This document shows, in pieces, positions 36,652 to 46,175 of a stretch of 64,000 nucleotides of DNA. This DNA comes from Salinispira pacifica (GTDB lineage: Bacteria > Spirochaetota > Spirochaetia > DSM-27196 > Salinispiraceae). Both the position numbers and the translations under genes were made by a program. How positions within the stretch are numbered: position 1 is the first letter of the stretch; each line of letters opens with the position of its first letter. The stretch covers positions 881,001 to 945,000 of the forward strand of contig NC_023035.1 of the NCBI RefSeq assembly GCF_000507245.1, written 5' to 3'. Below the pieces are notes generated by a model that was not told where the DNA came from, made no database searches, and saw nothing but the letters and a program-made list of their open reading frames with translations.

Positions 36652-37743
36652 ATGAACAAAGAAAGACAAACCGTACCCCGGCGGGCTCTTGCCGGGGTTT
36701 TGTGTATTCTGGTGCTGGGCTTCGCATCCTGTGCCACCACCCCCGAATCCGGAATGTCCGCAGATCCGGACGGCGGCAGAGATTCGGCCGCGGGGGAGGC
36801 TGGAGGCACTGCGGATGAATACCGCGGCACGTTGGTATCTCTGCTGGAAACCTTCGATGCCCTGGTTGTTTCCGCTGAAAATGATGATGAACTTGGAGCC
36901 CTCTACCGGGAAGTGAGGAAACATTTCGGCTCCGGAACCATCCGGTTCCGTACGGATACCCGGGAGCTGGAGAGCAGTCTCCGCCGCAGCCGATTTACCA
37001 TTGATTCCCGGACGGGAAACGCCGTACTCCAGATTCATTACAGTCTTCTGGATATGGCAGATGAAAATCCCGTCCCCGCCATGAGCGAAATTGCCGCCAA
37101 TATTTCCCGTATCGGGGATTACATTGAATACGGTCTTGAGATATCCACCCTCTACAGCGATCCTCTGGAATATTATCTTGCCAATATGAACGCCGTGTAC
37201 CTCCAATCCATATTTCTCAGGGATTATGCCCTTCCCGTGTACGGAGAGGAGTCTCTGAGTGACTATGACAATTACGTGCTCCAGAGTCTGGAAGTGGACG
37301 GCTTCAGTTCCCTGAGTCTGTTCGTATGGGGGCTGGATAAGGATATCATTTATTCCATGCTGGGATTGAGCACTCAGCTCAGCAACGGCGGTGTAAGCAA
37401 AGAGGCTTATGTGGAGCAGGTTCTTCAGCTCGGCAGGGAAATCAGAAATAACATGGAGCAAAGCCGCCGGCTTTTTCAGGAAAGCGGCGATTCGGAAGGT
37501 GACGACCGCTCCGTGGCCCGGCGAACCATGTACATAGCCGCCACCAGTGCCAGAACCTACAGAACTCTGGGGAGTGTTATCTTTTCAACGGTGATTAATG
37601 AGCGTTTCAGCGCCGGGGAATATGAGGAACATGCCGGGAAAATCGAAGAGGTCAATCAGCTCTATGCATTGCTGAAAACCCTGCTGGCCGAGGTGGATGA
37701 TTTCCGCCGGGAATACCGCAGCGATTATCTGAGCGGTTTCTGA
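36652..37743 (+). CDS. putative lipoprotein, unknown function
   Basis: 363 residues. The signal ends in LGFASC, a lipobox. An AAGGA site lies six bases before ATG 36652; a TTG at 36646 is less likely. A Gly/Asp-rich linker follows, then a mainly helical body (LLETFDALVVSAENDDELG, VLQIHYSLLDMADENP). I do not recognise a family. It is followed by a strong terminator. It probably belongs to the cell envelope, with no enzyme motif visible. Confidence 0.65.
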   Translation: MNKERQTVPRRALAGVLCILVLGFASCATTPESGMSADPDGGRDSAAGEAGGTADEYRGTLVSLLETFDALVVSAENDDELGALYREVRKHFGSGTIRFRTDTRELESSLRRSRFTIDSRTGNAVLQIHYSLLDMADENPVPAMSEIAANISRIGDYIEYGLEISTLYSDPLEYYLANMNAVYLQSIFLRDYALPVYGEESLSDYDNYVLQSLEVDGFSSLSLFVWGLDKDIIYSMLGLSTQLSNGGVSKEAYVEQVLQLGREIRNNMEQSRRLFQESGDSEGDDRSVARRTMYIAATSARTYRTLGSVIFSTVINERFSAGEYEEHAGKIEEVNQLYALLKTLLAEVDDFRREYRSDYLSGF

Positions 37744-37836
37744 AAAAATACCCTTCCCCTTGTGTTACCTCCAGGGGCAAGGAGTGTTATTGATTATGGA
37801 TGGTCAGAGAGCCGATGCTATCCATTCTCCTTTTGG

Positions 37837-37878
37837 GCTTTCCGGGGTTTACCTCCTTTCCCCGGAAAGCTATTTTTT
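37837..37878 (+). terminator. rho-independent terminator after the 36652 lipoprotein gene
   Basis: A perfect 11-base stem, GCTTTCCGGGG (37837-37847) and CCCCGGAAAGC (37860-37870), has a 12-base loop and a T-run at 37873-37878. It overlaps the stop codon of the converging topA gene. Confidence 0.9.
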
Positions 37879-40431
37879 CTTAATGATTTTTCCCGCCTCT
37901 TCGATGGTCAGTTCTTTCAGAGCTTCATCGGTCTTTTTCTCATCCGGGAGAGATATGTTTTTCGAACCGTATTTGATATAGGGCCCGTATTTACCGTCGT
38001 ACAGGGCAACCTTTTTCTTGTCGAATTCCCCGAGCTCACGAATCAGCTTGCTCCGCTGCCGTCCTCTGGATTTTTCCTCGGCCAGGATCTCCAGGGCCCG
38101 GGGCAGTTCGATGCTGTAGACGTCGTCATCCTTTTTCAAGCTTCTGAAATCCCCGTCATGAACCACGAAGGGACCGAAGCGTCCCACATTGGCAACCACT
38201 TCCTTCCCGCTTTCCGGATGTTCTCCCAGAGTTCTGGGGAGGCTGAGATACTTCAGAGCTTCTTCAAGGGTGACGTCTCGGGGGCTGCGCCCCTTGGGGA
38301 TTCCCGCACGCTTGGGTTTGGGGACTTCCTCGGTCACCTGTCCCAATTGCACATACGGACCGTAGCGGCCGATGAGGCAGTACACCGGTTCTCCGCTGTC
38401 GGGGTCCTCGCCAAGGGGTTCGGGTCCCTTAATCTGCAGTTCAATAATCTCGTCGATGTCTTCTTTCGTAAGGTCCGCCGGAGCAATTTCCTCGGGAATT
38501 GATGCGTTAATTTTATTACCGTCGGAGTCCTTTGCAATAATATAGGGACCGAATCTGCCGATGCGTATCTCCACATCTTTATCCGCCTGGGGGAGGTTGA
38601 TCACCCGGGATTCCTCGGGCTTAATATCATCTTCCCGCTGATCCACCCGGGTGCGAATGCCGTTCTTGCCGGAATAAAAATCCTTGAGGTATTGGAGGCG
38701 GTCCATGTTGCCGGAAGCAATGCTGTCCAGGGTGCTCTCCATTTCCGACGAAAATCCGTATTCGATGAGGTAGTGGAAGTTATTTTCCAGAAACTGAATA
38801 ACACCCATTCCGGTGAAGGTGGGAGCCAGTGCATTGGCGATCTTTCTGATGTATCCCCGGTCGAAGAGGGTACTGATTATGCTGGAATAGGTGCTGGGTC
38901 TGCCGATCCCCTGTTTTTCAAGGTTTTGAATCAGGCTGGCTTCAGTATACCGTGCCGGAGGTTTGGTCTCATGATACAGGCTTTCGGTTTCGTGAAGTTC
39001 GCACCCCATTCCTTCCTTCACGTCAGGAAGGATTACTTCCCGGTCTTCTTTCTTTGCGTCCGGATCATCCTTTCCTTCAACATAGAGCTTCAGAAAGCCG
39101 GGAAAAAGTATCTTGGTTCCGTTGGCCTGAAAGACTGCGTCTCCGGCCTGAATTTTCACCGTGGTGCTGGATTTCTTGGCATCGGCCATCTGAGTGGCCA
39201 GGGTTCGCTTCCAGATGATCTCGTACAGCGCTTTTTCCTTGCCGCTCAGTCCGGTTTCATCAGGATGGGTGAACTGGGATCCCGCCGGACGGATTGCCTC
39301 ATGGGCTTCCTGGGCGCTTTCATCCTTGCTGCTGTACTGCCGGGGCTTGTCGCTCAGGTATTCCTTTCCGTAAAGAGATTCCACGGTGTCCCGGGCCCCT
39401 GAGATGGCTTCGCTGCTGAGGGTGGGGCTGTCTGTACGCATGTAGGTGATCAGTCCCTCTTCATACAGCTTTTGGGCGGTACGCATGGTTTCCCGGGCAG
39501 TGAGATTCAGTTTCCGGTTTCCCTCCTGCTGAAGGGTCGATGTAATAAATGGAACCGAAGGGCGGCTGGTAGTCTCTTTTTCACTTACATCGATGATCTT
39601 CCATTCGGCGGTTTTAATATCACCTTCCAGCTTCCGGGCGGATGTTTCATCCATAACCAGAACATTTCGGCCTTCCAGGAGCTCACCGGTAATGGAGTTA
39701 AAGTCCTTGCCGCTGGCCAGACGGGTGTCTTTATAGCTGATAAGCTTTGCGTCAAACTGATCCGGGGACTTGGTGTCCGGGGCGCTGAGCCGTGCCTTAA
39801 TGTCCCAATACACGGCCTTCCTGAAGGCAATTCGTTCCCGCTCCCGCTCAACAATCATCCGAAGACCGGGGCTCTGTACCCTTCCTGCGGACAGGCCGTA
39901 TGCGATTTTCTTCCAGATCAGGGGCGAGAGGGTGAAGCCGTAAAGCCGATCCAGAATACGCCGGGTCTCCTGGGCTTTCACCAGGTTCATATCGATGTCC
40001 CGGGTGTCCTCCAGGGCGGCGCTTATGGCTTTTTTGGTAATTTCGTGAAATACCATCCGCTTCACCGCAACCTTCTTTTTCTCCGGCTTCAGAACCTGAA
40101 CCAGATGCCAGCTGATGCTTTCCCCTTCACGGTCTTCATCGGTGGCAAGATATACGGCGTCGGCTTCCTTCATCTTCCGTTTCAGTTCATTGATAATTTT
40201 TCCCTTACCTTTGGGGGTGATATAAAGGGGGGCAAACTCGTGTTCCACATCGATGCCCAGCCGGGCCCAGTCCAGGCCTTTATATTTCTTGGGTACATCC
40301 GAGGCGGTTTGAGGAAGGTCACGGACATGTCCGATGCTGGCTTCCACGATAAAGTTTTTCGGTAAAAATCGGCTGATTGTCCGGGCTTTCGTCGGTGACT
40401 CGACGATTACCAGATATTTTTCTTCTTCCAT
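37870..40431 (-). CDS. topA: DNA topoisomerase I
   Basis: About 853 residues. Type IA enzyme that relaxes negative supercoils. The TOPRIM core shows YLVIVESPTKARTI and ATDEDREGESISWH; the active-site tyrosine is in LITYMRTDSP. Instead of C-terminal CxxC zinc fingers it has four copies of a Toprim C-terminal repeat marked by GRFGPYI, GRYGPYV, GRFGPFV and GKYGPYI. The start at 40431 has an AAGGG site; a TTG at 40461 extends the frame. A TTGACT at 40480-40475 (minus) may be a -35. The gene is divergent from cdd. Confidence 0.93.
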   Translation of the reverse strand: MEEEKYLVIVESPTKARTISRFLPKNFIVEASIGHVRDLPQTASDVPKKYKGLDWARLGIDVEHEFAPLYITPKGKGKIINELKRKMKEADAVYLATDEDREGESISWHLVQVLKPEKKKVAVKRMVFHEITKKAISAALEDTRDIDMNLVKAQETRRILDRLYGFTLSPLIWKKIAYGLSAGRVQSPGLRMIVERERERIAFRKAVYWDIKARLSAPDTKSPDQFDAKLISYKDTRLASGKDFNSITGELLEGRNVLVMDETSARKLEGDIKTAEWKIIDVSEKETTSRPSVPFITSTLQQEGNRKLNLTARETMRTAQKLYEEGLITYMRTDSPTLSSEAISGARDTVESLYGKEYLSDKPRQYSSKDESAQEAHEAIRPAGSQFTHPDETGLSGKEKALYEIIWKRTLATQMADAKKSSTTVKIQAGDAVFQANGTKILFPGFLKLYVEGKDDPDAKKEDREVILPDVKEGMGCELHETESLYHETKPPARYTEASLIQNLEKQGIGRPSTYSSIISTLFDRGYIRKIANALAPTFTGMGVIQFLENNFHYLIEYGFSSEMESTLDSIASGNMDRLQYLKDFYSGKNGIRTRVDQREDDIKPEESRVINLPQADKDVEIRIGRFGPYIIAKDSDGNKINASIPEEIAPADLTKEDIDEIIELQIKGPEPLGEDPDSGEPVYCLIGRYGPYVQLGQVTEEVPKPKRAGIPKGRSPRDVTLEEALKYLSLPRTLGEHPESGKEVVANVGRFGPFVVHDGDFRSLKKDDDVYSIELPRALEILAEEKSRGRQRSKLIRELGEFDKKKVALYDGKYGPYIKYGSKNISLPDEKKTDEALKELTIEEAGKIIKKK

Positions 40432-40598
40432 ACATTGCCCTTTTGATGAAACATCATGCAAATATCAAAAAAATAGTCAATGCCAGTGTTATACTGCATC
40501 AATATCGATTATTCTGTGTTACTCATGGATTTGTCAATTTTAATCAGGGCAATTCCCGGGGAAAGCATCGGAGTTTTCGATAAATAAGGAGATATTCC

Positions 40599-41015
40599 AT
40601 GGCCGTACATGATTTCAGCGAAGAATTAATCCAGCAGGGCATTGAATTGGCGCAGACCAAAAACAGCGAGACATACTCCCCGTATTCCCATTTTGCCGTG
40701 TCTGCAGCCCTCTATTTGAATGACCGGGGGCTTTTTGTTCCCGGTGTGAATATCGAAAACCGCAGTTTCGGCGGAACCATCTGTGCCGAACGGGCAGCCC
40801 TTGCGTCGGCAATCAGCAATTTCGGAAGCAAAGATTTTGGTTTTCTGGTGCTGTATACCGAGCATGAACCCCTGACCCCTCCCTGCGGTATCTGCCGTCA
40901 GGTACTGGCGGAATTCTGCGGGCCGGAATTCCCGGTGATTATGGTGAATCATAAGGGGCAGCGCCGTGACATGCTCTTCAGCGAACTGTTCCCTCTGCCG
41001 TTTGATGAATTTTAA
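40599..41015 (+). CDS. cdd: cytidine deaminase
   Basis: 138 residues. Deaminates cytidine and deoxycytidine to uridines in pyrimidine salvage. Zinc ligands and the catalytic Glu are in TICAERAALASA and PPCGICRQVL (Cys-Ala-Glu and PCxxC). Length is that of the homotetrameric short class. An AAGGAG site precedes the ATG. It converges with the quinone-reductase-like gene with a gap of 12 bases. Confidence 0.92.
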   Translation: MAVHDFSEELIQQGIELAQTKNSETYSPYSHFAVSAALYLNDRGLFVPGVNIENRSFGGTICAERAALASAISNFGSKDFGFLVLYTEHEPLTPPCGICRQVLAEFCGPEFPVIMVNHKGQRRDMLFSELFPLPFDEF

Positions 41016-41027
41016 TGCTGCAGGTTT

Positions 41028-41672
41028 TCAGTCTCTGTTCACTGTATTTCCGGCCTCCGTTTCCCCGGCTTCTGCTTTTCCGGAGAGGCGGAGACCCAGC
41101 TGCCGGATATCCTGAAGCCACAGCTTCCGCTGCTTCAGCCTGGACGTTCTTACAGGTCCGAGAAACCTGAGTTCTGCGCTGTGAAAGCCGCAGAATTCCC
41201 CAATGCCGGCAATATAGCGCTGCCGGTAGATATCCCGGGTTTCCGGGCTCCGGGCGGGGTCGCTGTCACTGGTAATGACAACAGTAAACCCCATTCCATC
41301 CAGCAGACCGTGGGTGTCCGATGAACTGCTCATTCCCGGGTTCCGCCCCTCATTCCGGTCATAGGCAACACCGGGGCGGAGAATTCTGTCCAGCCATCCC
41401 TTGAAAATGGCCGGTTCCGCTCCCCACCAGTCGGGGAAGAAGACTGCAAGGTGATCTGCAGATGACAGCTGCTTGACGTACTCTCTTGCCGGCTCGTCTA
41501 TGGGGATATGCCGCTGAAGCTCGCTGAGCTCCATGCGGGGGTCGAAATTGTCCCCATACAGGTCAATGCTTACTGCTTCTGCCGCCCGGGTAAATTCCCC
41601 ATGCAGTGCGGCGCAGTAGCTTTCCGGATCGGGGTGTGCCAAAACGCTGAGGATCTTTGTTTCTGCTTTCAT
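41028..41672 (-). CDS. NAD(P)H dehydrogenase (quinone)-like flavoprotein
   Basis: 214 residues with a flavodoxin-like fold. The FMN-type first loop is in LSVLAHPDPESYCAAL, and the family block FFPDWWGAEPAIFKGWLDRIL matches the NQO/KefF/MdaB group (usual motif PLWWFxxPAxLKGWxDRV). It probably reduces quinones by two electrons in the cytoplasm. The C-terminal 40 residues are charged and less conserved. A clear promoter was not found. The suf operator lies about 100 bases upstream on the other strand, so joint control is possible but not shown. Confidence 0.72.
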   Translation of the reverse strand: MKAETKILSVLAHPDPESYCAALHGEFTRAAEAVSIDLYGDNFDPRMELSELQRHIPIDEPAREYVKQLSSADHLAVFFPDWWGAEPAIFKGWLDRILRPGVAYDRNEGRNPGMSSSSDTHGLLDGMGFTVVITSDSDPARSPETRDIYRQRYIAGIGEFCGFHSAELRFLGPVRTSRLKQRKLWLQDIRQLGLRLSGKAEAGETEAGNTVNRD

Positions 41673-41747
41673 AGTGACTTAACCAACCTATCATAGTATG
41701 TTATAAATCATCGGACATTTTCAAAATAATTATGCTCCCCAAATCTG

Positions 41748-41798
41748 TTGACATGGACAGAATATTCTTGATTATACCTGACCTATTTAGTAAGGTAT
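41748..41798 (+). promoter_or_regulatory. suf promoter with IscR-like (type 1) operator
   Basis: TTGACA (41748-41753) is followed after 18 bases by TTATAC (41772-41777). A 25-base palindrome spans 41774-41798: left arm ATACCTGAC, centre CTATTTA, right arm GTAAGGTAT, with eight of nine arm pairs matching. This fits the type 1 site of IscR (ATAssyGAC...GTC...TAT). It overlaps the -10 and +1, the expected place for a repressor that senses iron-sulfur clusters. No Rrf2-family gene is in the window. Confidence 0.65.
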
Positions 41799-41836
41799 AC
41801 ATAGGGTGTATGAACATCATTTAAACGGAGAAATAC

Positions 41837-42142
41837 ATGGCTGCAAGCAAAGGCGATATTCTCGAATCCTTGAGAAAAGTACTGGACCCGGAGATCGGGA
41901 TAAATATTGTGGATCTGGGGCTGATATACCGGATCGAGTTCACGGATGACAGCACAGAGATCGATTTTACCCTCACGTCACCCGGTTGTCCCCTTGCGGA
42001 CACCATCGAGGCTGATATGCGGGGCGTTCTCGCCCAGGATCACGGGCTGGAAGATGTGAAAATGCAGGTGGTGTGGAATCCCCCCTGGAACCTGGAGTTC
42101 ATGAGCGAAGAAGCCCGCCTTGAGCTGGGATATCCTATTTAG
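41837..42142 (+). CDS. sufT: SufT/MIP18-family iron-sulfur assembly protein
   Basis: 101 residues. A DUF59/MIP18-like domain shown by LRKVLDPEIGINIVDLGLIY and LTSPGCPLADTIEADM with its conserved Cys. Members help in maturation of Fe-S proteins. It is the first gene behind the IscR-like operator, with a GGAG site, and is followed after 82 bases by sufC. It could alternatively be named after PaaD-like proteins; the suf context favours SufT. Confidence 0.82.
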   Translation: MAASKGDILESLRKVLDPEIGINIVDLGLIYRIEFTDDSTEIDFTLTSPGCPLADTIEADMRGVLAQDHGLEDVKMQVVWNPPWNLEFMSEEARLELGYPI

Positions 42143-42224
42143 AACCACCGGGAAGGGAATACTGCCCGAATATGAGCAGACGGATCAGGAAGCGCCGGCC
42201 CCAAGGCCTGACGGAGGAATAGAA

Positions 42225-42998
42225 ATGAAACTTGAAATTAAAGAACTTCACGCAAGTGTTGAAGGAAAAGAAATACTGAAGGGTCTGAATCTCACAATTC
42301 AGACCGGAGAAATTCATGCGATTATGGGACCCAACGGTGCAGGAAAGAGCACTCTGAGCCATGTGATCATGGGAAATCCCAAGTATGAGGTGACCGCCGG
42401 CCAGGTCCTGCTTGACGGGGAGGATGTTCTGGAGATGGATGTGGATGAACGTGCCCGGAAGGGACTGTTCATGGCATTCCAGTATCCTGTGGAAATTCCC
42501 GGCATCACTGTAGGCCGGTTTTTGAAGCGTGCCACGGAAATCCAGGATGAGGCAGAAGACGGACAGAAAGCCCGGACCTTTGTTAAGGATCTCAGGGCCA
42601 ATATGAAGTTCCTGGACATGGATCAGCAGTTTATTAACCGTTACCTCAATGAGGGCTTCTCCGGAGGCGAAAAGAAGCGGATGGAAATTCTTCAGATGCT
42701 TATGCTCAAGCCCGCCTTCGGAATCCTGGATGAAACCGACTCGGGTCTGGATATTGATGCACTGAAAGTTGTGGCCAAGGGTGTGAATCAGCTCAGGGGC
42801 GACGACTTCGGGTCCATCATTATTACCCATTACCAGCGTATACTGAATCATATCAAGCCTGATTACGTGCACATCCTTTTCGACGGACGCATCGTAACCT
42901 CAGGCGGTGAAGACCTGGTGGAAGCCCTTGAGGAAAAGGGCTACGACTGGGTTCGGGAGCAGTACGGTATACCGGAGGAGGCCGTAAATGAGCAGTGA
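42225..42998 (+). CDS. sufC: Fe-S assembly ATPase SufC
   Basis: 257 residues. ABC-type ATPase of the SufBCD scaffold. Walker A is GPNGAGKST, the signature reads FSGGEKKR, and Walker B is [12 protein letters not shown]. The Suf-specific [10 protein letters not shown] segment is present. I chose the ATG at 42225 (GGAGG about 11 bases upstream), as the longer frame from 42120 overlaps the previous gene. It overlaps sufB by 11 bases. Confidence 0.95.
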   Translation: MKLEIKELHASVEGKEILKGLNLTIQTGEIHAIMGPNGAGKSTLSHVIMGNPKYEVTAGQVLLDGEDVLEMDVDERARKGLFMAFQYPVEIPGITVGRFLKRATEIQDEAEDGQKARTFVKDLRANMKFLDMDQQFINRYLNEGFSGGEKKRMEILQMLMLKPAFGILDETDSGLDIDALKVVAKGVNQLRGDDFGSIIITHYQRILNHIKPDYVHILFDGRIVTSGGEDLVEALEEKGYDWVREQYGIPEEAVNEQ

Positions 42999-44394
42999 AG
43001 CAAGCACAGTCCAGTTGGACGATTATAAATATGGTTTTTCATTTCCTGACAAGTCTGTGTTCAAGACGAAAAAGGGACTGAACGAAGAGATTGTAAAGGA
43101 AATATCCCGGGAAAAAAACGAACCCCAGTGGATGACGGATTTTCGACTCCAGAGTCTCAAGGCGTTTCAGGGGAAACCCATGCCGAACTGGGGTGCGGAT
43201 CTCAGCGATATCAATTTCGATGAGTTCGTCTATTACGCCCGGTCCAACGAGGGGGGGCAGCAGCGCAGCTGGGATGACCTTCCCCAGGATATCAAGGAGA
43301 CCTACGACCGCCTTGGTATTCCCGAAGCTGAGCAGAAGTTTCTTGCAGGTGTGGGCGCCCAGTACGACTCCGAAATGGTGTATCACAACATCAGGGAAGA
43401 CCTGGAAAAGCAGGGGGTTATTTTCACATCCCCCGAAGATGCGGTGCTGAACCATCCTGAACTGGTGAAAAAGTTCTTCGGTACCATTATTCCCTACAAC
43501 GACAACAAGTTCGCAGCCCTCAATTCTGCGGTGTGGTCCGGCGGGAGTTTTGTCTATGTCCCCAAGGGGGTTAAGGTTGATATTCCCATCCAAGCCTACT
43601 TCCGGATTAACTCCGAAAGCTTCGGTCAGTTTGAGCGTACTTTGATTATTGCCGACGAAGACAGTTTCGTTCACTACATCGAAGGCTGTACCGCACCTAT
43701 TTATTCCACGGAAAGTCTTCATTCCGCAGTGGTGGAGATCATTGCTCTTGAAGGGGCTCGGGTACGCTATTCCACCATTCAGAACTGGTCCAACGATATC
43801 TACAATCTGGTTACCAAGCGTGCAGTAGCCCATAAAAATGCGGTAGTGGAGTGGGTGGACGGAAACCTGGGTTCCAAGCGGACCATGAAATATCCCGCCA
43901 TCCACCTGAAAGGGGAAGGTGCCCACGGCGAAGTTCTCTCAATCGCATTTGCCGGCGGCAAGCAGGAACAGGATACCGGGGGAAAGATTGTTCACGCCGC
44001 CGATAACACCAGCTCAATGATCACTTCCAAGTCCATATCCAAGGACGGGGGGATCAGTTCCTACCGGGGTCTGATCCGCGTTCAGGAAGGTGTGCGGAAT
44101 GCCAAGAGCAATGTGGTGTGTGACGCCCTTATTCTGGACCCGGATTCTGTGAGCAACACCTATCCCTACATGGAAATTGATTCAACTGATGTTTCCATGG
44201 AACATGAGGCCAGGGTGAGCAAAATCTCTGAAGAGCAGCTTTTTTATCTGCAAAGCAGGGGATTTTCCGAGACGGAAGCGGCAATGATGATTGTAAACGG
44301 CTTTCTGGATCCACTGGTTAAACAGCTCCCCATGGAATATGCCATTGAGCTGAACAGACTCATTGAACTGGAGATGGAGGGGTCAGTAGGGTGA
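42988..44394 (+). CDS. sufB: Fe-S cluster scaffold protein SufB
   Basis: 468 residues, normal length. Part of the SufBC2D scaffold on which Fe-S clusters are assembled. Typical blocks: [34 protein letters not shown] (conserved Cys), HSAVVEI, and the C-terminal [20 protein letters not shown]. An AGGAGG site lies inside the end of sufC. It overlaps sufD by four bases. Confidence 0.95.
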   Translation: MSSEASTVQLDDYKYGFSFPDKSVFKTKKGLNEEIVKEISREKNEPQWMTDFRLQSLKAFQGKPMPNWGADLSDINFDEFVYYARSNEGGQQRSWDDLPQDIKETYDRLGIPEAEQKFLAGVGAQYDSEMVYHNIREDLEKQGVIFTSPEDAVLNHPELVKKFFGTIIPYNDNKFAALNSAVWSGGSFVYVPKGVKVDIPIQAYFRINSESFGQFERTLIIADEDSFVHYIEGCTAPIYSTESLHSAVVEIIALEGARVRYSTIQNWSNDIYNLVTKRAVAHKNAVVEWVDGNLGSKRTMKYPAIHLKGEGAHGEVLSIAFAGGKQEQDTGGKIVHAADNTSSMITSKSISKDGGISSYRGLIRVQEGVRNAKSNVVCDALILDPDSVSNTYPYMEIDSTDVSMEHEARVSKISEEQLFYLQSRGFSETEAAMMIVNGFLDPLVKQLPMEYAIELNRLIELEMEGSVG

Positions 44395-45584
44395 CACAGT
44401 ACATACAGGATCTTAAGGATCATGAAAAAATCCGGGAGTACAGAAACAGCGTGCTCCCCCTCTTTAAAAACAGCCATTGGCCCGCCACTGATGAAGAGGA
44501 GTGGCGCAGAACCGATATCTCCGTCTTCGATCTGGACGACCTGGGTCATCCCGACGCCGAACTCCGGGAGAACACCTCCGCAGAAATCAAAAGCGGAGGT
44601 ATCCGCCGCCTCAACGATCTTCTCAATGAAGGGGGCGATTCCCTTCCTGATGCGGTTCTCAACAGGGTGTTCGCAGCACTGGAGCGGCTCCGGGACGACT
44701 CTCCCAACAAGCTCTCTCTGTGGAATCTCCTCCTTTCCGAGGATATTTTTGTACTCCATGTTCCCAAAGAGACAGAATCCCAAGAGCTTCACGAACTGTG
44801 CTGGCATTCTCTTGGCGAGGATGTGAGCAGACATGCCACGGTGGTGGTGATTGCCGAGCAGATGAGCAAAGCCCGCATGGCCTTGAGGTTCAAGGGAATG
44901 GGGGGGCATCTTCAGAATGTGTCCGCCGTATACCTGGTGGACGATGGAGCCGATCTGGGGGTAAGTGTCCTGCAGGAAAGCAGCGATGAAGTTGTGGCAT
45001 TTTACCAGGCCTACGGAAACGTGGGCAGGGATGCGAAGCTTTTTCATTTTGAAGGAATTCTCGGCGGCGGTTTTGTGAAAAACCGGGTGGAGTTTGCCCT
45101 TGAGGGGGACGGAAGCGACCTGAATCTGGACGGTATCTATTTCGCCGATGATGAACAGCACATCGATATGCGTACCGTACAGCATCATAAAGGCGAGCAT
45201 GCATCCAGCCGCACATACTACAAGGGTGCCATCCGGGATGAGGCGGAAACGGTGTTTCAGGGGCTCATAGACGTGAATCATGAAGCCAAGGGAACCGACG
45301 CCTACCTCACCAATAATAATCTCGTGCTGAATGACGGAGCACACGCCGACAGTATTCCCAGTCTCAATATCAACACCGATGACGTGAAATGCTCCCACGG
45401 TTCAACCACCGGACGCATCGATGAGGAACAGATCTATTATCTCCGATGCCGGGGGTTCTCAAGAGAAGAAGCCCGTGAAATGCTGATTCTCGGGTATTTT
45501 GAGGATCTGATCACCGGTCTCCCGGAAAAAATGCAGGATGATGTCCGTCAGCAGATACACCGCAGGCTGAAAGGCCGGCTGTAA
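44391..45584 (+). CDS. sufD: Fe-S cluster scaffold protein SufD
   Basis: 397 residues. Paralogue of SufB in the same scaffold. The first 100 residues are the variable N-terminus ([15 protein letters not shown]). The shared beta-helix follows, and the end shows [38 protein letters not shown] (as adjoining blocks) with the conserved Cys-His. GTG start overlaps sufB by four bases. A terminator lies just downstream. Confidence 0.93.
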   Translation: MTQYIQDLKDHEKIREYRNSVLPLFKNSHWPATDEEEWRRTDISVFDLDDLGHPDAELRENTSAEIKSGGIRRLNDLLNEGGDSLPDAVLNRVFAALERLRDDSPNKLSLWNLLLSEDIFVLHVPKETESQELHELCWHSLGEDVSRHATVVVIAEQMSKARMALRFKGMGGHLQNVSAVYLVDDGADLGVSVLQESSDEVVAFYQAYGNVGRDAKLFHFEGILGGGFVKNRVEFALEGDGSDLNLDGIYFADDEQHIDMRTVQHHKGEHASSRTYYKGAIRDEAETVFQGLIDVNHEAKGTDAYLTNNNLVLNDGAHADSIPSLNINTDDVKCSHGSTTGRIDEEQIYYLRCRGFSREEAREMLILGYFEDLITGLPEKMQDDVRQQIHRRLKGRL

Positions 45585-45593
45585 ACGGGATAA

Positions 45594-45620
45594 AGCCGGC
45601 CATGGAGCCGGCTTTTTTTT
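45594..45620 (+). terminator. rho-independent terminator after sufD
   Basis: Stem AGCCGGC (45594-45600) and GCCGGCT (45607-45613) with a six-base loop, followed by a run of eight T. The Rieske gene begins about 135 bases further, so it is transcribed by read-through or its own promoter. Confidence 0.85.
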
Positions 45621-45752
45621 CCTCCGGTGAATATCCGGTGAACACAGGGAGCCGCAGCCGGCACAGGATAAACCGGGCAGCGCAGGGAAACAGTGGCGCG
45701 AATGGAAACCCGGGCAGCAAAGAGATGACGCAGGCAGCAGACAGGGGGCCGT

Positions 45753-46079
45753 ATGGGTTTACTATCGAAAAAGAAGAAAGGCAGCTGGGTGGAGGTGGCG
45801 GAGCTGGACAGCTTCAGAACTTCCAAGGAAGTGAAGGTGGGCAGGCATGTGTATACCATTTACAAACTTGAAGATGGAGTGTACTGCACCCAGGGCTCCT
45901 GTTCCCACGAATACAGCCCGCTGGTTGAGGGGATTGTAATGAAGGATAAGGTGTTTTGCGAAAAACACGGCAGCCGCTTCAATATTAAAACGGGAGAAGT
46001 GATCGATTATCCGGCCACCCAGAACCTGAAAACCTACGAAGTGAAGGTGGAAGAGGGGAAGGTGTTTATTAAACCCTGA
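45753..46079 (+). CDS. Rieske-type [2Fe-2S] ferredoxin
   Basis: 108 residues. The two ligand pairs of a Rieske cluster are present as CSHEYSPL and CEKHGSRF, with the family spacing. It is soluble, with no signal or membrane segment, and resembles NirD-type small electron carriers. An electron-transfer role is likely; partners are unknown. It lies 170 bases behind sufD, past a terminator. Small Rieske proteins are often found next to suf genes. The true start could be a little upstream, but ATG 45753 gives the usual length. Confidence 0.85.
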   Translation: MGLLSKKKKGSWVEVAELDSFRTSKEVKVGRHVYTIYKLEDGVYCTQGSCSHEYSPLVEGIVMKDKVFCEKHGSRFNIKTGEVIDYPATQNLKTYEVKVEEGKVFIKP

Positions 46080-46175
46080 GCCCAAGCTCTGAGGCTTCAG
46101 GTTCAGCCCCGGAACGGTTTCTCTTTTCCTGATGTCGACTGGGTCCTGATTCCGACTCGGCCCTGGACTATTGCC

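Noticed and set aside
35441-37461. Two minus-strand open frames of 323 and 355 codons
   Set aside because: They lie opposite fmt/PASTA and the 36652 lipoprotein gene, all with better signals. Composition is not protein-like.
38692-40365. Plus-strand open frames (236 and 297 codons) within topA
   Set aside because: Both are shadows of topA codons.
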